Assembly: GCF_039543505.1 (NCBI RefSeq)
Contig: NZ_BAABJW010000003.1
Coordinates: forward strand, 372,001 to 436,000
Direction: 5' to 3'
DNA length: 64,000 nt
Source of the DNA: Litoribaculum gwangyangense
GTDB taxonomy: Bacteria > Bacteroidota > Bacteroidia > Flavobacteriales > Flavobacteriaceae
This document shows positions 9,145 through 18,900 of the stretch, one piece after another; the first letter of the stretch is position 1, and every line of letters starts with the position of its first letter. Made by a program: the position numbers and the translations under genes. The notes beneath the pieces are model-generated. The model ran no database searches. It was not told the DNA's origin and was given only the letters and a program-made list of their open reading frames with translations.

Positions 9145-12100
9145 TTAAAATGTTGCTTTAAGACTAAAAGTAAAATTTCTGGCTCTGGGATAGGCTATTC
9201 GATCAAACCCTGAAAGCAATGGGTTATTGAAATTAACTTCAGGATCCCATCCGGTATATTTGGTCCATGTGGCCAAATTATTTCCAATAAGATTAAACTG
9301 TAGGGAATTTATACCCATTTTATCAGTAATATTTTTTGGAAGTTTATAACCTAAAGAAACAGTCTTTAGTCTAAGATAAGACCCATCTTCAACGTAATAG
9401 GAAGAAGCAATTTGCTGATCAAGTGCACCGTAAGCAGGATTTTCATTATTGGGATTCTCCGATGTCCAATGATTCTCAAAATAATCCTGAGAAATGTTCA
9501 TCCATTCGGCAACTCCATTAAGTCTAACTTTGGAGGCATTATAAAGATCATTACCGTAAGACCATTGGAAAAATACTGATAAATCCCAATTTTTGTAGGT
9601 GAAGGTATTGTTTATTCCACCGAAATGTTTTGGGTTGCTATCACCAATAACTTGCCTATCATCATCATTAATAAACCCGTCACCATTAGTGTCTTCATAT
9701 TTCATTCTACCAGGAAGTGCGGTTCCAGAATAAACAGGGAGTTCATCCTTTATTACATAACTTCTATCTACATGTGGAATAGTTGGATCGCTATTATTCT
9801 GCCAAGTAAAATCTTCTATTTGATAGATACCATCAAACACATAGCCATACATGGTTCCTATGGGCTGCCCCACGATAACACGTCCTACATTGTCTTGCCA
9901 GCCACCTCCTGTTGAGACAGGTATAAATTCCGCTCCACCAAGATCTTTTACTTCATTTTTGTTGAAAGAGATATTAAAATCTGTTCTCCATGTGAAATCG
10001 TTTTTATTATAATTAAATGATGAAATTTGTAACTCTACCCCATTATTGTCAATTCTACCTATATTTTGCCATTGAGAGTTAAAACCACTTTGTGACGGAA
10101 TTGGAGCATTTAACAACAAGTCAGTGGTTATTTTTTTATAAATATCTGCGCTAAAGGTTAAACTACCTCCAAAAAGCCCTAGGTCTATACCCGCATTAAA
10201 CTGGTTTGTTACCTCCCACTTCAAGTCTGGGTTTGGAAGTGAAGACGGAGCAAGACCAAAAAGAATATTATCATTGCTGGCATAGAAAGTAGGATCCAAC
10301 TGTGCCAGATAGGTATACGGAGGAATTCGCTCGTTACCAGTAGCACCGTAACTCAATCTTAGTTTTAAATTAGAAACAGATTCAAAATCTTGCATAAAGG
10401 CTTCATCAGACACTTTCCAACCTAAAGCCGCAGAGGGAAAATATCCCCATCTATTTCCCTTACCAAATTTGTCGGACCCATCAGCCCTAATACTTGCAGT
10501 TAAAAGGTATCTGTCAAAGAGCGTATAATTAACCCTTCCTAGATAAGATAGCCTGTTTGTACTCCATCTTTGTGTAGAATACAAGCTAACAGAGGTACCT
10601 ACGGTTATATTATTTACACCCGTAGTTTGATTTTCGAAACCTGTAACTTCATTTTCGAAGTCTTCGAAATTATAATGATAGATTTCGAATGCACCCATAG
10701 CATCAATTTTGTGATTTGAGCCAAAAGACTTGTTGTAATGTAACTGAGAAGAGTGGTTGTACGAATAGGTATTAACTTCCTTCACTCTTGCTCGACCATT
10801 TTGAAGTCTACCCCATGAAGTTTCCGAGCTGTAAAACTCCTTTACTTTTGAATGGCTTATGTTACCTCCAGTGATGGCTGTGTACTTAAAATTTTCAGAA
10901 ATCTTGTAGTCCAAATTCATGCTGGCTATCAATCTTAGTATACTAGTTGACTTATCAGCTTCTTGAATCAATGTCAATGGACTAATAAATGCATCATCTG
11001 TTAAATCGACATCGTCCGTCGTAATATCCCAAGGGTTAGCTATTAAAAGTGCCTGAGTAATACCGGTAAAACTGTTGGGACCACCGCTATTAGCTATACC
11101 ATTTAGAACAGAATAGGAGCCATTTGAGTTAAAGCCAATAGTTAACCTTTCATTTAAATCACTGTTAATCCTCAATCTTAAATTATATTGGTCATAATCA
11201 TTATTAACAATAAGTCCTTCTTGGTTAAGGTAACCTAGTCCTGCAGAATAATTCGTTGTTTTAGTGCCTCCTCTAATTGACAATTGATGTTGCTGTGTTA
11301 TGGCCGTTCTTAAACCCTCTTCTTGCCAATCATACGATCTTAATTCATCAAAATTTCTGGGAGTATCAAATATCCCATCGTTATTTGTATCCTGATTCAA
11401 GAATTGATTATTCCCCCTCTCTCGCTGGTATATCAAATAGTCACTTGCTGATAATACTGGCATTTTCTTTATAGCATTAGAAACACCTAAATTATAAGTG
11501 TAATCTGCACTCATACGGCCATCTGATCCTGACTTTGTTGTTACAATAATAACACCGTTTGCTCCTCTAGATCCATAAATAGCCGTAGCCGAGGCATCTT
11601 TTAATACTTCAATAGACTCGATATCAGCTGGATTAATCCCTGACAAAGGATTGATTCTAGATTGCGACGAACCTGTAGTGGCCACCTCACTGTAATTCAC
11701 ATCAATTTGAACGCCATCTATCACAAAAAGTGGAGATGATGTTCCGTTTATAGAAGTCTGGCCTCTAACAACTAAATTGGTTCCTCCACCTGGTTCACCT
11801 GAATCTGACGAAATCTGAACACCAGCCATTCTGCCTTGCATAGCTGAAAACACATCGGTAGTCTGAGATTCCAAAAGAGTTTTTGATTTTACACCAACCA
11901 ATGAACCGGTTAAGTCACTTCTCTTTTGTGTTCCATAACCAATTATTACAACTTCGTCCAACTTCGCGATATCCACTTGTAAATTGATCTGGAGGTTGGA
12001 TCCCGCTTTAACTTCTAGGGCTCGATAACCAGTGTAAGAAATCAAAAGCATAACATTTTGGTTTTCAACAGATAGTTGAAAAAAGCCATCCATATCCGTA

Positions 12101-12261
12101 ATAGTTCCATTACTGGTACCTTTAACGAGCACTGTTGCGCCTAGCAGTGGTTCACCTGTTTCGATATCCCTTACCACTCCGCTAACTTCAACCTGCGCCA
12201 AAACACTATGTGTTGCCGTCAGGGTAAAAAGTAAAAAAAATAATAATAGTTTAGTTCTCAT
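9145..12261 (-). CDS. susC: SusC-like TonB-dependent glycan importer
   Basis: This 1038-residue outer-membrane transporter of the SusC/RagA family imports oligosaccharides using TonB energy. A signal peptide (to VLAQ, residue 23) is followed by a carboxypeptidase-regulatory-like domain (VSGVVRDIETGEPLLGATV through about residue 100). The linker motif DEVVIIGYGTQKRSDLTGS precedes the plug domain (DVFSAMQGRMAGVQI, VLKDASATAIYGSRGANGVI). The 22-stranded barrel ends in NFTFSLKATF with a terminal Phe. The gene follows GH110 by 40 bp and precedes susD by 11 bp, so the three are probably one transcript driven from the region near 14.2-14.35 kb. Confidence 0.96.
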   Translation of the reverse strand: MRTKLLLFFLLFTLTATHSVLAQVEVSGVVRDIETGEPLLGATVLVKGTSNGTITDMDGFFQLSVENQNVMLLISYTGYRALEVKAGSNLQINLQVDIAKLDEVVIIGYGTQKRSDLTGSLVGVKSKTLLESQTTDVFSAMQGRMAGVQISSDSGEPGGGTNLVVRGQTSINGTSSPLFVIDGVQIDVNYSEVATTGSSQSRINPLSGINPADIESIEVLKDASATAIYGSRGANGVIIVTTKSGSDGRMSADYTYNLGVSNAIKKMPVLSASDYLIYQRERGNNQFLNQDTNNDGIFDTPRNFDELRSYDWQEEGLRTAITQQHQLSIRGGTKTTNYSAGLGYLNQEGLIVNNDYDQYNLRLRINSDLNERLTIGFNSNGSYSVLNGIANSGGPNSFTGITQALLIANPWDITTDDVDLTDDAFISPLTLIQEADKSTSILRLIASMNLDYKISENFKYTAITGGNISHSKVKEFYSSETSWGRLQNGRARVKEVNTYSYNHSSQLHYNKSFGSNHKIDAMGAFEIYHYNFEDFENEVTGFENQTTGVNNITVGTSVSLYSTQRWSTNRLSYLGRVNYTLFDRYLLTASIRADGSDKFGKGNRWGYFPSAALGWKVSDEAFMQDFESVSNLKLRLSYGATGNERIPPYTYLAQLDPTFYASNDNILFGLAPSSLPNPDLKWEVTNQFNAGIDLGLFGGSLTFSADIYKKITTDLLLNAPIPSQSGFNSQWQNIGRIDNNGVELQISSFNYNKNDFTWRTDFNISFNKNEVKDLGGAEFIPVSTGGGWQDNVGRVIVGQPIGTMYGYVFDGIYQIEDFTWQNNSDPTIPHVDRSYVIKDELPVYSGTALPGRMKYEDTNGDGFINDDDRQVIGDSNPKHFGGINNTFTYKNWDLSVFFQWSYGNDLYNASKVRLNGVAEWMNISQDYFENHWTSENPNNENPAYGALDQQIASSYYVEDGSYLRLKTVSLGYKLPKNITDKMGINSLQFNLIGNNLATWTKYTGWDPEVNFNNPLLSGFDRIAYPRARNFTFSLKATF

Positions 12262-12301
12262 AATTTCGGTTTAAATTAATTTAGTTGTTTAGTTATTTAT
12301 G

Positions 12302-14185
12302 TCATTCTATATCTGTATTTAGCGAAAGATCCACATACGCACCAGTTAATAATTTATAGGTATTGTCCTTGATGGTTACGTTTTTACAATGGTTGATTGT
12401 GAGGTTTGGCTCATCTGGAAAGATGGGTTGATACGCATCCGTCTGTATAATTCTATTGGCCTGAAAGATTAATCCATCTACTGATTCAGCCCTTAACACA
12501 GGGGAATCGAAAGTATAAAATTCATTGTTTCTAATTATAATATCCTTATGATAACAAACCTCACCTTTATACCCACTTAATTCTTGTTCAGGATCTATCA
12601 GCAATATGGCTTGCTTATTTCCTCCATGTAAATTATTTACAAATTGGTTTTTTTCTATAATAAGGCTATCACATGGTCCAGATTCATTCCACAATTTGAG
12701 ATCTCCCGACATCCGCATAGCGGCCATTTGGGAAGAAATGTAATTATTACGAACTTCAACTTTTCGTGAAGTTGATATAAGAAATCCTCTTGCCCTGTTA
12801 TTTTTTACTGTATTGTTTTCAATTTTTGCGGAAGCATGCCAGGAAATGTTATCAATACCATCATACTCTTTGGCAATTCCTTTCACAGATTTATTAAAGC
12901 TCAGAATAGATACTTTTTCATTAACGCGTTTAACGTCTTCTATAATCAAAATATCGGATTTAGGAAGAATCGTATTCTGATCTACTATTCGAACACTATC
13001 TCCTTTTGAAGCAAAGAAATAATCTTTTTGATGGGGATGATATGTTTCATAAGCAATCTGATTATCAGATATGACTTTCTTTACTCTAGCGTATGTTCCA
13101 TGCACATTGGTAGCATCGTCCAACATATTTTCGAAAGTGCAATTCTTAATTGTTATAAGGCCTTTACAGTTGCAAAAATGCGTTGCATCTGCATTTGTTG
13201 TTACCAAACGGTTACTGCCTTTTCTTAATACCACATTGAAACTATCAAGAGTAATATCAATTGACCTTTCTGCTATTAAGCCCATAGCCCCGGCATGATA
13301 TACATTAATATTCTTAAATAGTAAGTCTTTTGATTTGAATACTCGAAACCCAGGATTTTCCCTGTTGTTAAGATACTCTCCTTTTGAAATAAAAACTGAC
13401 CCTACAGGAGGCACCAACTTATATTTAGAACTTAGGCGTACTGTACTATCCTTTAATTTTTTTGCCTCAAAGAAAAAACTGTTATCAAATCCACTGTACA
13501 AACCATGTTTATAAATTGGAGCTTTTGTTGATCTATCCCAAATAATATTCTGACCAAGTCGTTGATGATACTTCTCCTGTTTTGCATACCTAAAGCCAAA
13601 ATTTTGTTCATATGGTGAATCTTCTCTTTCTATGGTTAAATAAATACGATTATCATCAACTATATATGGTGTTTCCATACGAAGATCAAAAGTATTCGCA
13701 TTGGAATCATTTCTAACCACTGTACCTTGAGCAAAAAATGGAACTTCCCAGTCGATACTTAAATCTGAAACCTTAATATTATTACTCTCCTCAATAATGA
13801 ATGGCAACATTTTTCCATGAAATATAAAGTCAGAACCACCACCATCAATATGAAAATTATCAAAATTGAAAATTGGAAAAGGAGTTCTTTTCAAACCATT
13901 ATCATTATTTGTTATGGCGGCGTAAAAGTCTGGAGCGTAGGTTGGATAAAAGTGATATGTTCCTTTTGGAAACCTAATACCGCTATAACCTTCTTTTTTA
14001 CATTTTTCTAAAGCTTGAACAATTATGGGAGTTACATCTTTAGCATCAGTGATTCCAGAATTGCTAAGATCTAAGTACTTCGAGGACGTATTTTGTTTTT
14101 CTTTATTTGGTTTTGATATATTTCCCAAAAGAAAAATGCTAGCGATAGCAATAAATAATATGGTTACAAATAATGTCTTCTTCAT
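12302..14185 (-). CDS. GH110 exo-alpha-galactosidase
   Basis: The protein has 627 residues if started at the Met before KKTLFVTILFIAIASIFLLG, which gives a proper signal or anchor sequence. An upstream in-frame Met at 14314 would add 43 unlikely residues. GH110 enzymes are inverting exo-alpha-1,3-galactosidases with a parallel beta-helix fold. The helix repeats show as runs of FKNINVY, IDITLDSFNV, LITIKNCTFEN and VEVRNNYISS. The presumed catalytic aspartates are Asp333 in NADATHF and the pair Asp356-Asp357 in LDDATNVHG. Their 23-residue spacing matches what I recall for characterised GH110 enzymes. In marine bacteria the family is linked to sulfated galactan degradation. It lies 40 bp upstream of susC and downstream of the TTGTAACA operator array. 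Assignment is strong; linkage specificity is inferred. Confidence 0.85.
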   Translation of the reverse strand: MKKTLFVTILFIAIASIFLLGNISKPNKEKQNTSSKYLDLSNSGITDAKDVTPIIVQALEKCKKEGYSGIRFPKGTYHFYPTYAPDFYAAITNNDNGLKRTPFPIFNFDNFHIDGGGSDFIFHGKMLPFIIEESNNIKVSDLSIDWEVPFFAQGTVVRNDSNANTFDLRMETPYIVDDNRIYLTIEREDSPYEQNFGFRYAKQEKYHQRLGQNIIWDRSTKAPIYKHGLYSGFDNSFFFEAKKLKDSTVRLSSKYKLVPPVGSVFISKGEYLNNRENPGFRVFKSKDLLFKNINVYHAGAMGLIAERSIDITLDSFNVVLRKGSNRLVTTNADATHFCNCKGLITIKNCTFENMLDDATNVHGTYARVKKVISDNQIAYETYHPHQKDYFFASKGDSVRIVDQNTILPKSDILIIEDVKRVNEKVSILSFNKSVKGIAKEYDGIDNISWHASAKIENNTVKNNRARGFLISTSRKVEVRNNYISSQMAAMRMSGDLKLWNESGPCDSLIIEKNQFVNNLHGGNKQAILLIDPEQELSGYKGEVCYHKDIIIRNNEFYTFDSPVLRAESVDGLIFQANRIIQTDAYQPIFPDEPNLTINHCKNVTIKDNTYKLLTGAYVDLSLNTDIE

Positions 14186-14553
14186 ATTTGAAATTTTACT
14201 GTAGAATTGAAGTGAAAGATTCAACCTCTGTAGTAAAGTTAAAATATTGTGAATACCGAATGTAAAACGATTGTAACATGATTCTTCCAATTTGTAACAT
14301 TTTTTAAAATTCATGTTAAAATGTTACAAGGGTGTTATGAATTGTTACAAAAATTATTAGTTGTGCAGATTTAAATCATTTGAGCTATTTTGGACTAAGG
14401 AAGACTTTAAGTGATTACTGTGGAACTTACATGTTACCTATAAAAAATGCCATAAACAGCACTTGAACTAAGTTTTATAATTACTACTAAAATAAAGTAA
14501 ATGGAATGTTAAACTTTGTTGGTTGTATTGAGTATAAATTGAATAATTGGGTA
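14186..14553. other. Regulatory intergenic region upstream of GH110-susCD
   Basis: This 368-bp gap separates the GH88 gene from the GH110 gene, both on the minus strand. It holds the four-box operator array (14271-14350) and a weak minus-strand -7 match, TAACTTTA, at 14234-14241. That would put transcription start about 40 nt upstream of the GH110 start codon. The 14351-14553 part shows nothing clear beyond a single near-match to the box (TGTTACCT at 14432-14439). Confidence 0.5.
14271..14350. promoter_or_regulatory. Palindromic four-box TTGTAACA operator array
   Basis: Exact TTGTAACA boxes lie at 14271-14278 and 14292-14299. Their exact reverse complements (TGTTACAA) lie at 14322-14329 and 14343-14350. 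Within each pair the boxes are 21 bp apart, two helical turns. The whole array is symmetric about 14310.5. The inner pair extends to a perfect 12-bp inverted repeat (14292-14303 and 14318-14329). Placement just upstream of GH110-susCD suggests a binding site for the AraC-type domain of the adjacent hybrid regulator, which would dimerise on direct repeats. The binding protein is inferred. Confidence 0.7.
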
Positions 14554-15756
14554 TTAGCTTTTAGCTTCTATATACCTTTTATATTTAATAAGGGCCTCCA
14601 AGAAGTAATAATCGGCATAATTCAATGGCACATCAATTTCAGCATTATGTGGTATACTACCAACACTATGCTTTAAAATAAAACCGTTATTATCACCAAA
14701 TTTCGCGAAATATTGTTCACTAGTCAGAGACTTTAATACTTTCTTAATAAATGAGGTAAAATCCTGCTTTGAATAGTTTTGAAGTTCTATCAAGGCAGAA
14801 AGGGATACGGCTGCCGCAGAAACATCTCTATACTCATCAGGCTTATTTGGAGCATCGTAATCCCAATACGGAATACCATCAATTGGGATGTTAGGATTAT
14901 CAATTATATATCTCGCAATTTTTTCGGCTTGTTTTAAATAACGCACATCTTTTGTGTAGCGATAACAAACGGTATAACCATAAAGTCCCCAGGCTTGACC
15001 TCTTGCCCAAGAACTCTCATTGGAATATCCCTGTGCTGTCTCCTTACTTCTAATATTTCCGTTTTCAGGGTCATAATCAACCAAATGAAATGAGCTGTTA
15101 TCTGTTCTAAAATGATTCTCTAATGTCGTATTGGCATGAGCAGTTGCTACATTTTTATATTTATCGTCACCTGTTATTTTACTTAATTCGAAGAGGAGTT
15201 CGAGATTCATCATATTATCAATAATAACAGGATATTTCCATCCCCTCTCAGCTTGCCAACCAGTATCTGTTTCCCAACTCTGGATACATCCAACATTGGG
15301 ATTAAATCGTGTTATCAAAGAATTCCCGGCGGTAACCAAAACTTTTTTAAAACTTTTATTGCCTGTTAGCCTATAACCATTGCCATAAGAAGAATTAAAT
15401 ATAAATCCTAAATCATGATTGTTGGTATAGAATTTATGAGACTCAAATGTTGACTGAAATTTTTCAGCGGCCTCTTTCCAAAACTCATTATCAGTAAATT
15501 CATAAAAATACCAACAAGAACCTGGGAAAAATCCTTCAGTCCAATCAAAATCTTTGTTAGCCCAATGGGTTTCATCGTTTATCGATATTGTTCGTGGTAT
15601 TTTATTTAACCTTTCGGCATCTTTAAGTAAGATTAAAAATTGCCTTTCGGAAAGTTCCATTTGTTTTTCAACGAATTTAGAATCAACCTTATTATTTAAA
15701 GAACAGCTGCCTAAAAGAATAACAGAAAATAGCGTTAAAAATTTTACTTTACACAT
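14554..15756 (-). CDS. GH88 unsaturated beta-glucuronyl hydrolase (lipoprotein)
   Basis: This 400-residue alpha6/alpha6-barrel enzyme of the GH88 type removes the 4,5-unsaturated uronic acid that a polysaccharide lyase leaves at the non-reducing end. The two catalytic aspartates known from the family correspond to Asp115 in NNHDLGF and Asp180 in VIIDNMMN. RGQAWGLYGYT and the late VPLNYADYYFLEAL are further family signatures. The N-terminus is a lipoprotein signal (VILLGSC, Cys18), so the enzyme is membrane-anchored. It lies 200 bp downstream of the regulator gene and 368 bp before GH110, so it may be a separate transcript. Its presence means the target polymer contains uronic acid and that a lyase gene should exist elsewhere. 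Confidence 0.92.
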   Translation of the reverse strand: MCKVKFLTLFSVILLGSCSLNNKVDSKFVEKQMELSERQFLILLKDAERLNKIPRTISINDETHWANKDFDWTEGFFPGSCWYFYEFTDNEFWKEAAEKFQSTFESHKFYTNNHDLGFIFNSSYGNGYRLTGNKSFKKVLVTAGNSLITRFNPNVGCIQSWETDTGWQAERGWKYPVIIDNMMNLELLFELSKITGDDKYKNVATAHANTTLENHFRTDNSSFHLVDYDPENGNIRSKETAQGYSNESSWARGQAWGLYGYTVCYRYTKDVRYLKQAEKIARYIIDNPNIPIDGIPYWDYDAPNKPDEYRDVSAAAVSLSALIELQNYSKQDFTSFIKKVLKSLTSEQYFAKFGDNNGFILKHSVGSIPHNAEIDVPLNYADYYFLEALIKYKRYIEAKS

Positions 15757-15956
15757 ATAATAATTTACTCTTTATAAGTTTTAGAATAGAATTTTAATAT
15801 TTCAAATCTATATACGAATTAATCAATATTTAGGGTCTAATAGTTCTATATTAGGGTATAAAGCGTTTATTGTTCGCAGCAATTTTATAAGCGATAATTT
15901 ATGAAATATAAACATCATAATGGGTTGATTTAACCCAAGCTACTATATACTCATTT

Positions 15957-18900
15957 TTATTTTTGTGATTGAATAAATTCGCTAGGAGACATTTTATATT
16001 GTTGTCTAAAGCAGGTTCGAAAATATTTCAAATCGTTAAACCCTACACTATATATAACTTCTGATATTGTAAATTTGTCTTGTAAAAATAATTGAGCTGC
16101 TTTTTTAACACGTATCATTCTCACGAATTCAGTCGGTGACTGACCGGTTAATCCTTTTAACTTCTTGTATAACACCGATCGACTAACACCCATAATCTCA
16201 CCAAAAAGAAGTGAATCAAATTCTGAATTATCCATATTCTTTTCAACCACATCAATTGCTTTACTTAAAAACTCGTCATCTTTAGAGGTAAAACTAATAG
16301 CCTCAGGCACTACTTTATGGTTTCTTATAAAATACTCTTGCTGTTTTTTACGAGATTCCAATAAATTTTTAACCCTCAACTTCAAATGGCTAACAGTAAA
16401 TGGTTTAGTGATGTATGCGTCTGCTCCTGTCTCAAAACCGCTATCCTTAAAAATTAATGATGTACGCGCGGTTAATAAAATAATCGGGATATGGCTTGTT
16501 CTAAAATCTTTTTTCAATTTACCACATAAGGTGATACCATCAATTTCGGGCATCATGATATCACTTATAATTAGATCTGGAGTTTTATGAGTTGCAATTT
16601 CAAGTCCCTCACCACCGTCAGAAGCTTCCAATATGTTATAATCCTCATTAAAACATTTTACAATAAATTGCCTAATTTCAAAATTATCCTCAACAACTAA
16701 TATAGTTACATTTTTTTCAGAATTATTTGAATGGCGTATTGGTTCATCCTTTAACCTTTCATTAGAAATATATGAAGCAATATCATCACCTTTTTTCAAA
16801 TCTTTAATTATTTCATCTTCAGTTAGATGATCTTTCCCAACAGGGATGGATACAATAAACTCGGCACCTTGGTTTTTCTCCAAATTAATTTTAATGCTAC
16901 CATGGTGAAGGTCTACCAATTCTTTAACCAAAGCTAGTCCAATTCCACTTCCCTGTATCTCATTATGTTTTATATCAGGCTCTATTTGATAGAATTTGTT
17001 AAAAATTAATGATGCTTTTTCTTTAGGTATGCCTATACCTGTATCCTCTACTAAAAATTCAAAATAAACTGGATTTCCGTCTTCATTTTCTATTAAATTG
17101 GTTTTAATGGTTATCTTTCCTCCATCTGGGGTGAATTTAAAGGCATTCGAAAGTAAATTGAAAATTATGATTTCCATTTTATCTCGGTCATAAAATAACT
17201 CAACGGACTCTCGATCATTCTTAAACCGGTATTCAATATTTCTATGTGTGGCCAGTTCTTGAAAAGACAAGCTACTTTCCTTTAAAAAATGGATTATATT
17301 ACCCTTTCCCGCATTTAACTTGAGCTTTTCAACCTCGTTTTTCCTAAAATCCAAGAGTCTGTTTACTTGACGTAACAAATTTTTAGAATTTCTATTTAAT
17401 ACCTCAAAGTGATTTAAAAAATCATTTGGGATTCTAGATATATCCTTGGTCATTTCTTCTAAAGAACCCAATATTAGGGTTAAAGGGGTTCTTAGTTCAT
17501 GCGAAACATTTGTGAAAAATTGCAATTTAAGTTGGCTGATTTCCTGAATCTTTTCCTTTTCAATCTTTTCAGATTTCAAGACTTCCCTTTCATTTCTTCG
17601 AAACTTATAAAACTTATATAAAACCCAAATGATGATAGAGGTTAATATCAAGTAAATAAAATACGCGAAATTTGTTTTCCACCATGGAGGTAAAATGGTT
17701 ATTTTAACGGATGCCTCATTTTCATTCCAAATACCACTATTATTTGCTGCTTTAAGCTTAAATATATATTCACCTGGATTGGCATCTGCAAATGTTAAAC
17801 TTCGCTCGTTATCCAACTCATGCCATTGATCATCTTTTCCTTCTAATTTATATTTAAAAATATTCTTTTTTGGCTGTATATAATTTAGTGCAGCAAAATC
17901 AAGGGTAAAAGGAATATCATTATAATTTACTACTGCATGGAATGTATTGTTTTTAGTGTCTTTTGACATTACTACAGAATGTCCTTTAACCTTAAAATCA
18001 GTAATAACTACTGGTGGGATGTAAAGGTTTTTCTTAATGTCTTTCGGATTAAAAATATTGAATCCATTCATTCCACCAAACAGTAATTCACCATTTTGAG
18101 CAGCATAGTAAGCATCGTAATTAAACTCATTACTTTGCAATCCATCTGAAACGTCAAAATTCCTGAATGTACGTGTTTCAAGATTAAACTTTGAAAGACC
18201 CTTAAACGTACTAAGCCAAAGATTATTTTTCTCATCTGGAAGGATTCCAACAACAGAATTACTTGCTAGTCCATCTTGTGTTGTATATTGCTGGGTCTCG
18301 GAAAAATCATTTTTTATAAAGAATATACCTTCACCTTCTGTAGCAACCCAAAAGTTATTTTCTTTATCTTGAAAGATACAAGTTACAAGAGAACTTATTT
18401 TATTGTTTAAAATGGCAAAGGATTCACTATTTATAGTTTTTGATTTCAAGTCGACTAAGCCAACTCCATCGGCCGTTCCTACCCAAATGCGTTGTTGATT
18501 GTCCTCAATAATTTCATAGATAGTCTGTGAGAAATCATCAGGATTAAAACGAATGAATTTTTTGGTTTTTTGGTCAAATAAATTCAACCCTTTTTTAATT
18601 GTTCCAACCCATAGTCTATTTTGACTATCTAGCATGAGACAGGTTACCCAATCAGAACTGATACTACCTTCATCATAAGGATCATTTTTAAAATGCTTGA
18701 ATTTGTTATTAGATTTTGTATCATAAACATCTAACCCGCTACCATGAGTAGCGATATATAAATTACCTTGTTTATCTAAAACAATATCCTGAATATTATC
18801 ATTACTTAAACTATAGGGATTATTCGGATTATTTTTAAAAGCAGTAAAGGTTTTAGACTCAGCATCAAAATAATTTAATCCTCCTCGCTCAGTTCCTATC

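Noticed and set aside
13028..13298. Plus-strand reading frames antisense to the GH110 gene
   Set aside because: They lack family resemblance and are explained by the coding bias of the minus-strand gene.
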